From: Candidatus Hydrogenedentota bacterium
Lineage (GTDB): Bacteria > Hydrogenedentota > Hydrogenedentia > Hydrogenedentales > JAEUWI01
DNA: 64,000 nt
Direction: 5' to 3'
Assembly: GCA_019637335.1 (NCBI GenBank)
Contig: JAHBVV010000002.1
Span: forward strand, 361,564 to 425,563
The translations under genes and the position numbers were made by a program. Positions 16,798 through 26,634 of the stretch are shown piece by piece; position 1 is the stretch's first letter, and each line of letters starts with the position of its first letter. The notes beneath the pieces are model-generated. The model saw only the letters and a list, made by a program, of their open reading frames with translations. It did no database searches and was not told where the DNA came from.

Positions 16798-16955
16798 CCC
16801 TGCCCTCTCCGTGTGTCGTATTCCCCGGTGCGGCCCACATGTGCCGCTGTCTATAGGGATACGGTCTTTCCCGCGATTCCGGGTAAAGCACGGATTTACA
16901 GGTATTTACATCCAGCCAGCCGGGGCGCGCGAATCGTGAACAGCCACAAACGGGA

Positions 16956-17981
16956 TCAGGGCGCTTCGGCGGGGGGAGGAGTTGGTGAAGCGGGGGAGGG
17001 TTGCTGAAGCCGGATAGAGACCGGGCCCACGTCCAGGAGAATGACCGCCCCCCGGGGAATGACCGCCGGTGGAACGATACGCGTGCGGCCCCAGGGCGCC
17101 GTGTCCCCGGTTTCCGGCGGAACCGACATCGCCACCAGGTAGTCCAGTGGGTCATCGTTGAAAAGCGCCAGCTGGGCGCGAACATCCCAGTCGATCCCAT
17201 AGCGCGTCACGATGCCGGTGCTCCAGCGGCTCGCGCGAAGGGCGCGCCGCGCACGGTGCGCGGGGCCTATCCAGCGGCTCGAACGCGCCTGCTGCGCGGC
17301 GAACCCCGGCCCCAGCACGAGATAGCCATCCTCCCCGAACGTGACGCCATACACCGGCGCGCCCAGCGATTCCGGCCAGGATCCCGATCGCAGATCCGAA
17401 ATGTCCGGGCAGAGATACACCGGGATCGATGCGCCTTCCAGCGCCGGCCGGATCGCGGCGTAGTCCACCGGCGCGCCCTCGCGGGAAAAAGGCCCGACAG
17501 CGAACACGAGGGAAGCCGCCGATATTCGGGCCGCTACCCCCTCCGCGATCGATGCGCCTTCGGGGCCAGGTTCCAGGAGCGCGGTACCCCGCACAATCGC
17601 CAGGGTGTACGACACCGGAGCCTCGGGCAAAACGTAAACCACGTTGCGGTGAAGTTCCGCACCGGACGCTGAATCGACAAGCACATCATACGCGCCCGGC
17701 GGGAGCGATTCCGGCAGCGTGGCCCGGCCCTCCAGGCCCGCGGGTGACGGATCAAGCGCGAGCGCCAGCGAATACGGCTCCCCGCCGCGCGACAGGCCGA
17801 TCGCGCCTTCCTCGCGAAGCGCAATGTGGATCGTGCCGCCGGGCGACGCAACCGCGGGACGCCCCGCCACCGGCCAGAGCAGCACGCTGGAGGCGGCGGC
17901 TGTCCCGGCGACCGCCAACAGGATCGTGCCGATCACCGCGCCCCATACCCCTCTTCCCGCTAACGAGTTCTGGGCCGCCAC
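16956..17981 (-). CDS. Exported protein of unknown function
   Basis: A 341-residue protein with an N-terminal membrane anchor or signal (WGAVIGTILLAVAGTAAASSVLLW). The rest is beta-rich, with an early Ig-like part (GTIHIALREEGAI; LPPGAYDVLVDS) and later YGVTFGEDGYLVLGPG. It recalls metallophosphoesterase-associated sequences, but I find no convincing metal-ligand set. Its start overlaps the stop of the beta-propeller gene by 22 bases, so the two are translationally linked. It probably does not belong to the phage-derived cluster. Confidence 0.45.
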   Translation of the reverse strand: MAAQNSLAGRGVWGAVIGTILLAVAGTAAASSVLLWPVAGRPAVASPGGTIHIALREEGAIGLSRGGEPYSLALALDPSPAGLEGRATLPESLPPGAYDVLVDSASGAELHRNVVYVLPEAPVSYTLAIVRGTALLEPGPEGASIAEGVAARISAASLVFAVGPFSREGAPVDYAAIRPALEGASIPVYLCPDISDLRSGSWPESLGAPVYGVTFGEDGYLVLGPGFAAQQARSSRWIGPAHRARRALRASRWSTGIVTRYGIDWDVRAQLALFNDDPLDYLVAMSVPPETGDTAPWGRTRIVPPAVIPRGAVILLDVGPVSIRLQQPSPASPTPPPAEAP

Positions 17982-19171
17982 GCGGGCGCCTCCTTTCCGC
18001 CGCCGGCGGCCGTCAGCGCGCGGCGGTCTGCATCTTCGATTTCGGCGGCGTGCAGTTCGGCCGCGCCCGATTCATCCGAAACATAGACCAGATATCGGCC
18101 ATCCGGGGACCAGGCCGGTGACCAGCAAGCGAATTCCCGACCGCCCGCCACGTGGCGAACGTAGGCGGTGTCCGTGAACACCGTGTAGACGCCCCGGTTT
18201 CCGCCCCGAAACGATTCAAAGGCAAGCAGCTTCCCCTCGGGCGACCAGACCGGATTCCAATCGGCCGCGCGATGATTGGTGACATTCACAATGCCGCGCC
18301 GCCCCATCACAAAGACCTCACGGTCGCCCCCTTCGTCCGATTCAAACGCAAAGCTTTCCGTGTCGCCCGGGTCCTCAAAACGGTAGGCCCCAAAGCCGCC
18401 GCCCGGTGTCGCCACGATTTCCGCGTCCGTCCAATCCGGGGTCACCCCCCAGACCGCGGCGCCGATCTCCGCCCGCGCGGGGTCCGCCAGCGGCATAATC
18501 GGAAGCACCTCACTGTGCGTAACGAGCACGATCCGCGTGCCAAGCCAGGGCCCGCGCCCCGGCATGCCCGGCAGGGCCTGAACCGCGATCAGGGCTTCGG
18601 GCAGCGTCTGCGCGCCGAGCTCCTCCCGCGTCATACGGGCTTCGGTCAGAAGCCGCCCCATATTCACACCCGGCGCATCGAGAACCTGGTCCGGAACGAG
18701 GTGCAGTAAAAGCTTCGTATGGGGAAGCCAGCGCGGCGCCAGCAAGCCCGGCTGCGATCCGCCCCATATAGTCTCCGCGCCGCTCTCCAGGTCCGCCACC
18801 ACCAGTGTGCTTGCCGCGCCACGAGCAGCCGCGCGGCAGAACACAATTCGCCGGCCATCCGTGGACCAGGCCGGCGCCGTGTCCCAGACCCCATCGCCGC
18901 CATGAAGCCGCCCGCCACGGCCATCGTGGCGAACCAGCCACGTGCCGCGCCCTCCGTCCCGGCCCGCGGTTTCAAACAGCAGCCACGCGCCATCGGGCGA
19001 CCAACGCGGCGCGCCATCCTCCCGCCCCGGACCCACCTGCAGCGTCTCTCCGCGTTCCAGGTCCAGCACGAAAACCGCGCCGCCATCGCCCGCACCCGTG
19101 TCCACGTAGGCGATCTGGCCCGCCACGGATAACAGTCCGCTCATCGCGGCTATAAGGCACAGAAATCCCAT
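17960..19171 (-). CDS. Exported TolB-like beta-propeller protein
   Basis: A 403-residue protein with an N-terminal signal and repeated propeller-blade signatures of the PD40 type: APRWSPDGAWLLFET, APAWSTDGRRIVFC, WNPVWSPEGKLLAFES and SPAWSPDGRYLVYVS. It probably folds as a six-bladed propeller in the periplasm and acts in protein-protein contact. Specific role is unknown. It is cotranscribed with the following exported protein (22-base overlap). Confidence 0.75.
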   Translation of the reverse strand: MGFLCLIAAMSGLLSVAGQIAYVDTGAGDGGAVFVLDLERGETLQVGPGREDGAPRWSPDGAWLLFETAGRDGGRGTWLVRHDGRGGRLHGGDGVWDTAPAWSTDGRRIVFCRAAARGAASTLVVADLESGAETIWGGSQPGLLAPRWLPHTKLLLHLVPDQVLDAPGVNMGRLLTEARMTREELGAQTLPEALIAVQALPGMPGRGPWLGTRIVLVTHSEVLPIMPLADPARAEIGAAVWGVTPDWTDAEIVATPGGGFGAYRFEDPGDTESFAFESDEGGDREVFVMGRRGIVNVTNHRAADWNPVWSPEGKLLAFESFRGGNRGVYTVFTDTAYVRHVAGGREFACWSPAWSPDGRYLVYVSDESGAAELHAAEIEDADRRALTAAGGGKEAPAWRPRTR

Positions 19172-19224
19172 GCGCTTTCTCGTTCTTCCTTCCGCGGGAG
19201 CCCGGCGCCCGCGGGCCCGCCGTC

Positions 19225-19261
19225 TAAAAACAACCGCCGCGTGAACGGGGCCACACGGCGG
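19225..19261 (-). terminator. Rho-independent terminator of the M4 peptidase gene
   Basis: On the minus strand a 10-base-pair stem (one G-U pair) with an 8-base loop is followed directly by TTGTTTTTA, 32 bases after the M4 peptidase stop. Confidence 0.8.
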
Positions 19262-19292
19262 CTGTAACGTTTATAGTGTACGGGCTGGCGGT

Positions 19293-22200
19293 CTAGCGGT
19301 GCAACGCGCGGTTAACCACCAGCTGGATATCCGACGAATTCACCTGGCCGTCCCGGTTCGCGTCGGGATTGATATCGGCCGTCTTCGCCTGCAACTGCAA
19401 CACGGCGTTCACCACGATCTGCACATCAAGCGCGTTGATCTTGCCATCGTTGTTGACGTCCGTTACCTGAATCCCCGCGCCTTCGCCCAGGTAGGTGTAG
19501 GCGTTCTGGAGAATTCCCGCGCCATTGACCGTGGTCACCACGACATTCACCAAACCCGGCGCGTGCATGGGCGTGCGCACTTCCAGTTCGCCGGCGCTGA
19601 TCGACCGGATGCTGGTGGCCTTCACGCCGCCAAACGTCACCGAAATCGGCGCGGAGAGCCGCGATCCCGTAATGCGCACCAGATCGCCGCCCAACACGCC
19701 GCCCAGGGCCGGCGTAACAGCGACGATCTCCGGAATGCCGTTAACCGTGACCCGCGGCGAGAACGCAATCGGGCCCGATATCCCGCCCACCGAAACCGGC
19801 ACCACGCCGAAGTACCAGATGTCGCCGCTGCGCGTCGCCTGCGGAGATACCTGGAAGCGGTTGGTCAGGCTGGTCACAATCTGGTTGTTGCGGTACCAGT
19901 ACAGGATTGAATTCCCCTCGTCAAAGAAGGACAGTCCGGACCCCGTGTCATCCGGATGCAAATAGGTGTACTGCGCGCGCAGCGAACTCTCATCGCGCAC
20001 CGCACGATCCTGGCGCGGATCTTCGCCCAGCTCGCCGGCCGAAAGCGCCAGGTCAACCGCCTGTGGCAGCACCAGCGTGAAGCCGACCTGCACCAGAACA
20101 TCCTGGTACGCCACCTGGCCCTCGGACTGCGCCGTCACGCGAACGCGATACGTCCCGGTGTCGCCCGCGCCCGTCGCCCAGAAGAACGTCCCCGTGCCGT
20201 CGCGGTTATCCGCAAAGGGCACGCCGCCTGGCCCGTCCCATGTCGCCGAGAGCAGCGCGGGAGCCGCCGCGCCCGCCGGCCCCGCCGACTCCACCGTGAA
20301 GCGGGCCGTCTCGCCCGAAGCAACGACCGGTGGCGTTACCGGGTTGATCCGCAACAGCGAATTGGTGGGCGGAAGCTCCGAAAGGTCGGAAAGGCCGCCC
20401 GCGCTCACCACGCCCGGGAAAAGCGTCGCCGGATCCACCGGAACACCCCGCCCATCCGAAAGCCCGATGACCGCGCTCGTCGCGACAGCGTCAAGATACG
20501 TGATCCGGATCTGGCCGCCATACCAGATTTCCACCTGCACCGTGCTGGTGGAGCCCACCGTGGACGGAGACAGCGCGTTGAACTGCGGCACGTTCTCATG
20601 GGTGACGACCAGCCGGTCGTCCAGCGCCCGGAACCACATCGCGCCGCCGGCGCTCGCCGCCAGGCGATCCCCCAGAATCCCCGATCCCGCAAACAGGTAC
20701 GAAATGCGCGGTATCGCGAAATGCGACTCCAGGCTCGGATAGTTCAACACGTCGTCCACGGGTATGGGCTGGAACGCGATGTACCCGTTCGACGCCACAA
20801 ACAGTTGAGAGAACGCCTCGCCAAAGAACGACACCCGGCGGTTCCCCAGCGAGATCACGATTCCGGAATCCTGCGGCGTCGATATGTCGATCGCGCGGCC
20901 GTTCGCGTCTTCGCGCGCCACCGGGAGCGCGAAGGCGTCGGGGATGAACGTCGCTTCATAGTTGTTGAAGCTGCCCACGCCATCCGAGGGGCGCCCGACC
21001 GGCGTGAATACCAGCTGGCTGAACGCGAGATCGACGGCATTGCGGCCCGTCCGGTTATTCGCGCCAAACACCTCCGTCAGCGCCTCGCTCGCCGTTTCGC
21101 CCGCCGTGGCAAGCGCCGAGGCCACCTGCGGCAGGCCCGTCGTCAGGTCCGCGATCACGCTGTAGAAGTACGTCTCCCCGGCAACCACGTCCCGGTCCAG
21201 ATACTGCTCAAGCGTGCCCCGCGCCAACACTTCGCCCTCGTCCAGGCTCTGCGGGAAGCGCGTCGGGCTCCGAAGAAGCACCACTTCCGTGTACAGCGAG
21301 GATTCGGGATTGGTCCAGCTCAACGCCACCACCGGATTGGCGGAGAAGTCCTCCGTCGCCGTGGCCCGAAAATCGCGCAGGCCGGTCTCAAAAATGAAGG
21401 CCGGAACAATCTCCACCGCGCGCCCCGCGTTCACGATGTTCAGGCGCGTGTCGAAGTCCAGCCCCAGCGTCACCGCTGAAGCGCCGAGCGCCAGGAACAG
21501 ATCGTTGTAGTCCGCGCCCGGCGTCAGGAGAAACTGCGTGCCGAAGAAAAGATCGGCCGCCACCTCGTAACCGAGGCCCTCAATCGTGTAACCGTTGAAC
21601 GTGTCGCCATCCGTCAGCAAATACGCCAGCTTGTTGCCGATGCCGCTGTTGATGTGCACGCCCCCGTTGTCTATAAACGAATTCGTGTTGAACAGCAGCG
21701 GGCTCCCCAGGCGGTCCGGGTGGCCGAATTCCGTCGGGTCCTTCATGCTGCGGATGCCCGGCGCCGACGCCCCAAGCCCGATGCGCGCGAGAATCGCCGG
21801 CGAAAGCTCTTCGCCAATATACCAGCGCGTGGACTCGTTGTCGTTCTCGCTACCGTTCGTCTGGTCCACCCACTCGCCCCACATGTCGGAAAATGACTCG
21901 TTGATCGCCCCCGAGAAACCGAAGTAAATCAGGTCGGAGGTTGACTGCGTAACGCCGTGCGTCAGCTCGTGCGCCACGATGTCATCGGTCACCCAGCCGG
22001 AGCCGTAGGACATCTCGTTGATCTCGCCGACGCCCTCGCCCGTCTGCCCCGGTTCGAAGGAACAGCCCCAGCACGCATTGTCGAACGGCAGGTTTACCGT
22101 CGCGATCAGCGGGCTGCCCGCGCCATCGAAGCTGTCCCAGTCGTGCTGGTTGAGAAAGAAATTATAGGTATCGCCCAGAAATTCGTACGCCGCGTCGACA

Positions 22201-23126
22201 TCCGCGACGCCAGTCGCGCCGCCGCCCTCCACGCGCGCCGGTGTGGCCGGTTTCGTGAACAGGCCATCCGCGTTGAATATCTGCCGGTCAAGCGCGTGTT
22301 CCAGCCGCGAATAGTAAAACGCCACCTCGCCGCTGTGCGCGTCAACAAGCACCTCGTAGTCCGCCGCCTCCGCGCCGCGCGCCACCAACCGCAACCGCCA
22401 CACAAGCTGCGTCTGGCCTTGAAGGCCAACCACCCCCGGCCGGTACACCATCAACTCCGCGCTGCCGATCTGCTGGAAGTCGCGGGCGGAATGAGCCCCG
22501 GAAGACAGGGCGAAAAAGCGTGCCGCGCCCTCCGCGGCCTGCCGGCCCGTCAGCGCCGGCGTCAGCGATATGTTGCCGGCGTCCAGCACGCGCGTGTCGC
22601 GCATTACGTCGCTCATTACCGAGCGAATCCCGAGATCGGAACCCACCTGGACCACTACCGTCGCACCATAAACCGGCACCGAACCGTACTGCTGTTGCAG
22701 GCGCACAAAGCTCGATCCCCGGTGCTCCAGCACCGTGCCAACCGAAAGCGCCGTCGAAGAACTCAACAGGCCAAACGCCGCGCCGTGATCCTCGATAAAC
22801 ACCTCCGCAACCGCGCCCGGGCCGCCCGACTTCGCGCCGTCGTCACGCGCCACAAAGCGCCCTCCGGGAGGCGCGCCCAGGAAGCGGATAAACCCTTCCT
22901 CCGTCTGGTGGATAACCGGAGGCTCCGTCGCGCCCGGCGCTTCCAGCACCTGCAGCACGGCGCCCAACGCGCCCTCCTCCACCTCAAACGACTGGGCGTA
23001 TGCGGGCCCCGCCGACACAAGCACAATCAACCCGAAGGCAATGCAACCGGCAACAACGGCGTGAAGCGCGCGCCAGCCCGGCACCAGGCCCGATCCCGTT
23101 ATTGCTCCAGCCCGACATCCTCGCAT
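19293..23126 (-). CDS. Secreted M4 (thermolysin-like) metallopeptidase with dockerin
   Basis: A 1277-residue secreted zinc protease. The ATG at 23126 has an AAAGGAG site and begins a signal peptide (GLIVLVSAGPAYA). Order: FTP-type propeptide, M4 catalytic domain with HELTH (His386, Glu387, His390) and third ligand GAINESFSD (Glu410), then long beta-rich modules including an IPT/TIG domain (VTPALGGVLGGDLVRITG), and at the C-terminus two dockerin-type calcium repeats (DVNNDGKINALD and DANRDGQVNSSD). The propeptide is expected to be removed by self-cleavage. The dockerin may anchor the protein to a cohesin partner, none of which is visible here. It is a single-gene unit ending in its own terminator. 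Confidence 0.9.
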   Translation of the reverse strand: MRGCRAGAITGSGLVPGWRALHAVVAGCIAFGLIVLVSAGPAYAQSFEVEEGALGAVLQVLEAPGATEPPVIHQTEEGFIRFLGAPPGGRFVARDDGAKSGGPGAVAEVFIEDHGAAFGLLSSSTALSVGTVLEHRGSSFVRLQQQYGSVPVYGATVVVQVGSDLGIRSVMSDVMRDTRVLDAGNISLTPALTGRQAAEGAARFFALSSGAHSARDFQQIGSAELMVYRPGVVGLQGQTQLVWRLRLVARGAEAADYEVLVDAHSGEVAFYYSRLEHALDRQIFNADGLFTKPATPARVEGGGATGVADVDAAYEFLGDTYNFFLNQHDWDSFDGAGSPLIATVNLPFDNACWGCSFEPGQTGEGVGEINEMSYGSGWVTDDIVAHELTHGVTQSTSDLIYFGFSGAINESFSDMWGEWVDQTNGSENDNESTRWYIGEELSPAILARIGLGASAPGIRSMKDPTEFGHPDRLGSPLLFNTNSFIDNGGVHINSGIGNKLAYLLTDGDTFNGYTIEGLGYEVAADLFFGTQFLLTPGADYNDLFLALGASAVTLGLDFDTRLNIVNAGRAVEIVPAFIFETGLRDFRATATEDFSANPVVALSWTNPESSLYTEVVLLRSPTRFPQSLDEGEVLARGTLEQYLDRDVVAGETYFYSVIADLTTGLPQVASALATAGETASEALTEVFGANNRTGRNAVDLAFSQLVFTPVGRPSDGVGSFNNYEATFIPDAFALPVAREDANGRAIDISTPQDSGIVISLGNRRVSFFGEAFSQLFVASNGYIAFQPIPVDDVLNYPSLESHFAIPRISYLFAGSGILGDRLAASAGGAMWFRALDDRLVVTHENVPQFNALSPSTVGSTSTVQVEIWYGGQIRITYLDAVATSAVIGLSDGRGVPVDPATLFPGVVSAGGLSDLSELPPTNSLLRINPVTPPVVASGETARFTVESAGPAGAAAPALLSATWDGPGGVPFADNRDGTGTFFWATGAGDTGTYRVRVTAQSEGQVAYQDVLVQVGFTLVLPQAVDLALSAGELGEDPRQDRAVRDESSLRAQYTYLHPDDTGSGLSFFDEGNSILYWYRNNQIVTSLTNRFQVSPQATRSGDIWYFGVVPVSVGGISGPIAFSPRVTVNGIPEIVAVTPALGGVLGGDLVRITGSRLSAPISVTFGGVKATSIRSISAGELEVRTPMHAPGLVNVVVTTVNGAGILQNAYTYLGEGAGIQVTDVNNDGKINALDVQIVVNAVLQLQAKTADINPDANRDGQVNSSDIQLVVNRALHR

Positions 23127-23571
23127 AGCTACAATCTCCTTTGAAAAGCTTCCAATTCGCAGGGGCGGCCCTGTTTGCCTGGTGCACCCGGCTGCTGGTT
23201 GCATCCGGGAGCCGATCGCCACCTCGTGACATGCACCGGCTCGCCTGACCTGGCCAGAAGCTATGGCTCCCCACTGTATCTTAGTTGCGGCGCTTACATT
23301 CCCAATCGCGCTGACAAGAATTACCGGCCATTGCGGATTCCCGCCATCGTACTATTTTTTATCTTAACCCTTCTACACCAATACGATACGATAAGTCAAG
23401 GAAAACCTGCGACACGCGAAGCGCATACTGCGAATAATGCACTTTCTGTCCCGCCCGCTCCACAAGGCGTCCCAACCGCCACTATACGGCCTGGACCAGG
23501 CCCCTTGTCAATGCCGCGAACCAGGCGGCCCAATCAACAACCGCACCGGGGCGCGGCGCCGGCCCCGGCCC
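23127..23571. other. Intergenic region upstream of the M4 peptidase gene
   Basis: 445 bases with a locally AT-richer stretch around 23330-23410, which may hold the peptidase promoter. No gene, RNA or repeat is supported. Confidence 0.4.
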
Positions 23572-24420
23572 TCACCGCCGCGCGCCAAAATGCCGCTCCG
23601 TCTCCCGAAGCAAGTCGAGCATGAGACGAGAATTCGCCTCATGCGACACCTGCTGGTAGGCCCGAACAAGATTGCCAAGCACCCGGCTCACAATCTGTTC
23701 CACCGAGGCCGCCTCGTCCAGAACGGCTTCCGCCGCCTCCCGGGAAGGGCCCTGCATTTTCAGAAACGACTCCCGATCCAGCATCCGGCCCCCATTAAAG
23801 CAATCCACCAGCACGATCTTCCTGCGAAGCACAATGCGCGCGAAGAAATGATGCGGCCAGTTGCAGCCGCCGATATTCAGCCCCAGCCGCCGCCCCACAA
23901 GCATATACACGCACGCCAGGCTGATGGGAAGGCCGCGCCGCGATTCAATCACGTACACCAGGTTGCTGTTCTGCGGATGGTAATAATTGGACCGGTCCCC
24001 CTCCAGGCCCTTCTCCTTGAAAAGGAACCGCGCCAGCGTCTCCTCGTCCACCGTGCCCCCCCGGCGCCGGAACTCGGCCTCCAATCCGTCCAGGAGCCCC
24101 CCCAGCGACTGCGCGTGGCCCGGCCCGTTCTGAAAATCCGCGATCAGGGTGAACGCCGCCTCCAGGCGTTCCAGGGGCGCCATCGCTATTGATCCCAGCC
24201 AGGCCTCCCACGACGTGCGCAACAAGCGCCGCGCCTCTTCCCCCACCAGCTGCTGGATCCGCGCCAGCGCGGCGTCGTCCAACGCCGGGGTTACCCCGGC
24301 AAGGCGCGCGTGCAATCCGGCCCCAAACCCCAGGAATTCACGGCCCAGCGCCTCCTGGACGACCGGCGAGTCATCATCCAGCAGCCGGATTAAGAAGCCT
24401 ATTTTGTCATCCTCGGACAT
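23572..24420 (-). CDS. SirB1-family transglutaminase-like protein
   Basis: A 282-residue protein of the SirB1 (Transglut_core2) family. The core NSNLVYVIESRRGLPISLACVYM, then RRLGLNIGGCNWPHHFFAR and IVLVDCFNGGRML, match the family's transglutaminase-like fold; TPR-like helices often follow this core. Family members have regulatory or housekeeping roles that are not biochemically defined. It is followed on the same strand by no linked gene; FN3K-like and phosphatase genes lie upstream. Confidence 0.75.
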   Translation of the reverse strand: MSEDDKIGFLIRLLDDDSPVVQEALGREFLGFGAGLHARLAGVTPALDDAALARIQQLVGEEARRLLRTSWEAWLGSIAMAPLERLEAAFTLIADFQNGPGHAQSLGGLLDGLEAEFRRRGGTVDEETLARFLFKEKGLEGDRSNYYHPQNSNLVYVIESRRGLPISLACVYMLVGRRLGLNIGGCNWPHHFFARIVLRRKIVLVDCFNGGRMLDRESFLKMQGPSREAAEAVLDEAASVEQIVSRVLGNLVRAYQQVSHEANSRLMLDLLRETERHFGARR

Positions 24421-24504
24421 GTTCCGCGTTCCCGGCAGGTTAGTCCCAGATCAAGCGGGAGTCACTCATATTGTACACGCGTTGCGACCTCGAATCCCAA
24501 GGCG

Positions 24505-25368
24505 TCAGGAAATATATCCAAGCCGGGAAAGCGTGCGCTCTACCCCGCCGAGGTATCCCGCGCCAAAAAGCCGCGTGTGCACCAGCAGGGGGTACAGGTT
24601 GTAGATGTCGCGCCGCACCTCGAAGAAACCGGCCTGGATTCCTCGCAACCCGTCGTACGCCTCGAAAAAAGCGCTTCCAAACGTGTTGAACAGCGTGATG
24701 AACGCAAGTTCGATCTCGGGGTGCCCGTAATACACCGCGGGATCCAGGAACCCCGTGATCCGCCCGTCCGACGCAAGCACATTCGTCGTCCAAACATCCC
24801 CGTGCAGCAGCGCGGGATACTCGGGTTCCTCCAGGTACCGATCCAGATCGGCCGCGAACCGCTGAATACAACCCAACGTCCGCGCCGGCATGATTCCAGC
24901 CGAATGCGCCTCCCGCGCCATATACAGAAGCCGGTGCTCCCGGAAAAAAGCGATCCACGAACCCGTTTCCGGATTCGGCTGGCGTAAACCGCCGATCAGC
25001 GTCGCCCGTTCCAATCCATGGCGCGCCCCCCTAATCCCGTGCAACCCGGAAAGCAGCTCCGCCGCATGAACCTCGCTGCGCGCATTGAACTGGCTGTCGC
25101 CCGGCACAAACTCCATCACAAGCAGCCCGGGAGAACCATGGAGAACCGCCGGCACGGGCAGTTCACTGTGCTCCCGCAGGTACCGGAGCATGTACGCCTC
25201 AACATCGAGCCGGGGCGACGTCCCCCCGTCCACCTTGGCGACCGCCGCGCCGCCGCCCTCAAGCGAAACCGCATACACCTCGCCAATGCACCCGCCGCCC
25301 AGGGGCCGGGCGGAAGCCACCGGCCGCCCCAGCGCGCCGCCAATGGCCGATCGGACCCGATCATCCAT
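24505..25368 (-). CDS. Fructosamine-kinase family protein
   Basis: A 287-residue small-molecule kinase of the FN3K/APH fold. Visible motifs are the glycine-rich start (PLGGGCIGEVYAV), the lysine strand (AAVAKVDG), catalytic loop HGDVWTTN and metal-binding DPAVYYGHPEIE. Bacterial members phosphorylate ribulosamines or fructosamines and so help repair glycated proteins; the exact substrate here is unknown. It lies 9 bases after the low-molecular-weight phosphatase gene, a pairing often seen for this family and consistent with a shared role. Confidence 0.85.
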   Translation of the reverse strand: MDDRVRSAIGGALGRPVASARPLGGGCIGEVYAVSLEGGGAAVAKVDGGTSPRLDVEAYMLRYLREHSELPVPAVLHGSPGLLVMEFVPGDSQFNARSEVHAAELLSGLHGIRGARHGLERATLIGGLRQPNPETGSWIAFFREHRLLYMAREAHSAGIMPARTLGCIQRFAADLDRYLEEPEYPALLHGDVWTTNVLASDGRITGFLDPAVYYGHPEIELAFITLFNTFGSAFFEAYDGLRGIQAGFFEVRRDIYNLYPLLVHTRLFGAGYLGGVERTLSRLGYIS

Positions 25369-25377
25369 GCCCCGGCC

Positions 25378-25857
25378 TCATCCCGCGGCCCGCTCGCGCT
25401 CGATCGTCTCAAGCAGGCGGGCCGCGCTTGTCGCAACGATGCTGAACACCGTCGCGAACCCGTCGCCTTGCCCGTAATACGGATCCGGAACCTCCTGAAC
25501 ACCCAGTTCCGGCGCAAACGCCGTCAGCCGGTGCAACCGGTCCCGGAGATGCTCGGGACAGCGCTTCCGGAGCTCGCGCAGGTTCGCGTGATCCATCGCG
25601 ACGATGTAGTCGAAACGCTCAAAATCCTCCGCCGTCACCGCGCGGGAACGCTGCCCGCTCATGTCGATTCCGTGACGCCGGGCCTCCTCCTGGCTCCTCG
25701 GATCCGGCGGCTCCCCCGCGTGCCAGCCGCTCGTGCCCGCCGAATCAATCTCATAGTTCGCCGCAAGCCCGCGATCCGCCACGAGCTTCCGGAACACCCC
25801 CTCCGCCGTGGGCGATCGGCAGATATTCCCCAGACACACAAAAAGAACGCGTCTCAT
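25378..25857 (-). CDS. Low-molecular-weight protein-tyrosine phosphatase
   Basis: A 159-residue phosphatase with the N-terminal P-loop CLGNICRS (nucleophile Cys8, Arg14) and the general-acid motif DPYYG near the C-terminus. An ATG 18 codons upstream lacks support because the P-loop belongs at the very N-terminus in this family. It acts on phosphotyrosine or phospho-sugar-lysine adducts; pairing with the fructosamine-kinase-like gene favours a role in protein deglycation. Confidence 0.9.
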   Translation of the reverse strand: MRRVLFVCLGNICRSPTAEGVFRKLVADRGLAANYEIDSAGTSGWHAGEPPDPRSQEEARRHGIDMSGQRSRAVTAEDFERFDYIVAMDHANLRELRKRCPEHLRDRLHRLTAFAPELGVQEVPDPYYGQGDGFATVFSIVATSAARLLETIERERAAG

Positions 25858-25964
25858 AGCCAAAGAAAAACTCCTGTTCGGGCGCGCCCCCGGCGCCGCG
25901 CCGGAAGCCACAGCCGGCTATTGTACCGGCCCCCCGGGCCGCGCGTCGAACCCGCCGCGCCGCC

Positions 25965-25994
25965 TTGCGGATCGGCGCCCGCCGGTGCTACCGT
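25965..25994 (+). promoter_or_regulatory. Candidate promoter of the ATP synthase operon
   Basis: TTGCGG (25965-25970), 18-base spacer, TACCGT (25989-25994), 28 bases before the first operon ATG. The -10 belongs to a GCTAYMRT-like pattern seen before several other genes in this window. Confidence 0.4.
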
Positions 25995-26021
25995 AGGGGC
26001 CGTCCGCCGAGGGACGATCCA

Positions 26022-26255
26022 ATGAAATCCCCAAAACGCCCCGAAACCACCGCGGGCGCCTTCCAATTGCTGGGACAGCTCGGCCTGACCATGGTGGCCT
26101 GCTGTCTGGGCGGCCTCTGGGCGGGCCACAAACTCGACCGCTGGCTCGCCGCGGGCGGCCTGCTTACCGCCCTGGGGGTGATCGGGGGCGTCGCGGCGGG
26201 CGCGCTCGCCACCGGCCTCCTTCTCTACCGGAACATACCACCGTGGAAACCTTAG
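26022..26255 (+). CDS. AtpZ-like ATP synthase accessory membrane protein
   Basis: A 77-residue protein with two membrane segments (LTMVACCLGGLWAGHKLDRW and ALGVIGGVAAGALATGLLL), the pattern of AtpZ-type proteins encoded at the start of many F-type operons. AtpZ helps c-ring assembly together with AtpI. The ATG at 26022 is used because upstream sequence is promoter. The stop overlaps the next gene's GTG by 13 bases. Confidence 0.7.
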   Translation: MKSPKRPETTAGAFQLLGQLGLTMVACCLGGLWAGHKLDRWLAAGGLLTALGVIGGVAAGALATGLLLYRNIPPWKP

Positions 26256-26629
26256 TTCGATTCCGACAGGCCACCGTCAAATACACACTCCTTCTCACGG
26301 TCATCGGCGCCGCCGCACTCTGGCCTCTGAATATTCCCGCCGCCAAAGGCCTCCTCATGGGAGGGATCGCCGGCGTGCTCGGATTCTGGATCAACGCGTT
26401 CGCCGTCCAGAAACTTGCATCCTCGGACCCCGATAAGATAACCTTCACCGCAGTCAAGTGGACATTCGTCCGCCTGTTCTTCTATGCGCTGGCGATCTAC
26501 CGGTCCTATACCCTGGACACGGAACGCTACTACGGCATGATCGCGGCCGTGCTGGGTGTTTTCTTGGTCAAGTTCGTCATGATCACGGTTGCATTCGCGA
26601 ACCTCGACAAGAACCGACGGAGAGACTGA
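26243..26629 (+). CDS. AtpI-like c-ring assembly protein
   Basis: A 128-residue protein starting at GTG, with four hydrophobic segments (TLLLTVIGAAALWPL; GLLMGGIAGVLGFWINAFAV; WTFVRLFFYALAIYRS; GMIAAVLGVFLVKFVMITV). This is the AtpI layout and operon position (between AtpZ-like and subunit a). Family members help build the c-ring. It ends 5 bases before the subunit a ATG. Confidence 0.65.
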   Translation: METLVRFRQATVKYTLLLTVIGAAALWPLNIPAAKGLLMGGIAGVLGFWINAFAVQKLASSDPDKITFTAVKWTFVRLFFYALAIYRSYTLDTERYYGMIAAVLGVFLVKFVMITVAFANLDKNRRRD

Positions 26630-26634
26630 TCGCC

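Noticed and set aside
16956..19171. Inclusion of the exported protein and beta-propeller genes in the phage-derived cluster
   Set aside because: They have signal or anchor sequences and host-type folds, and no phage-related motif; only the shared strand links them to the cluster.
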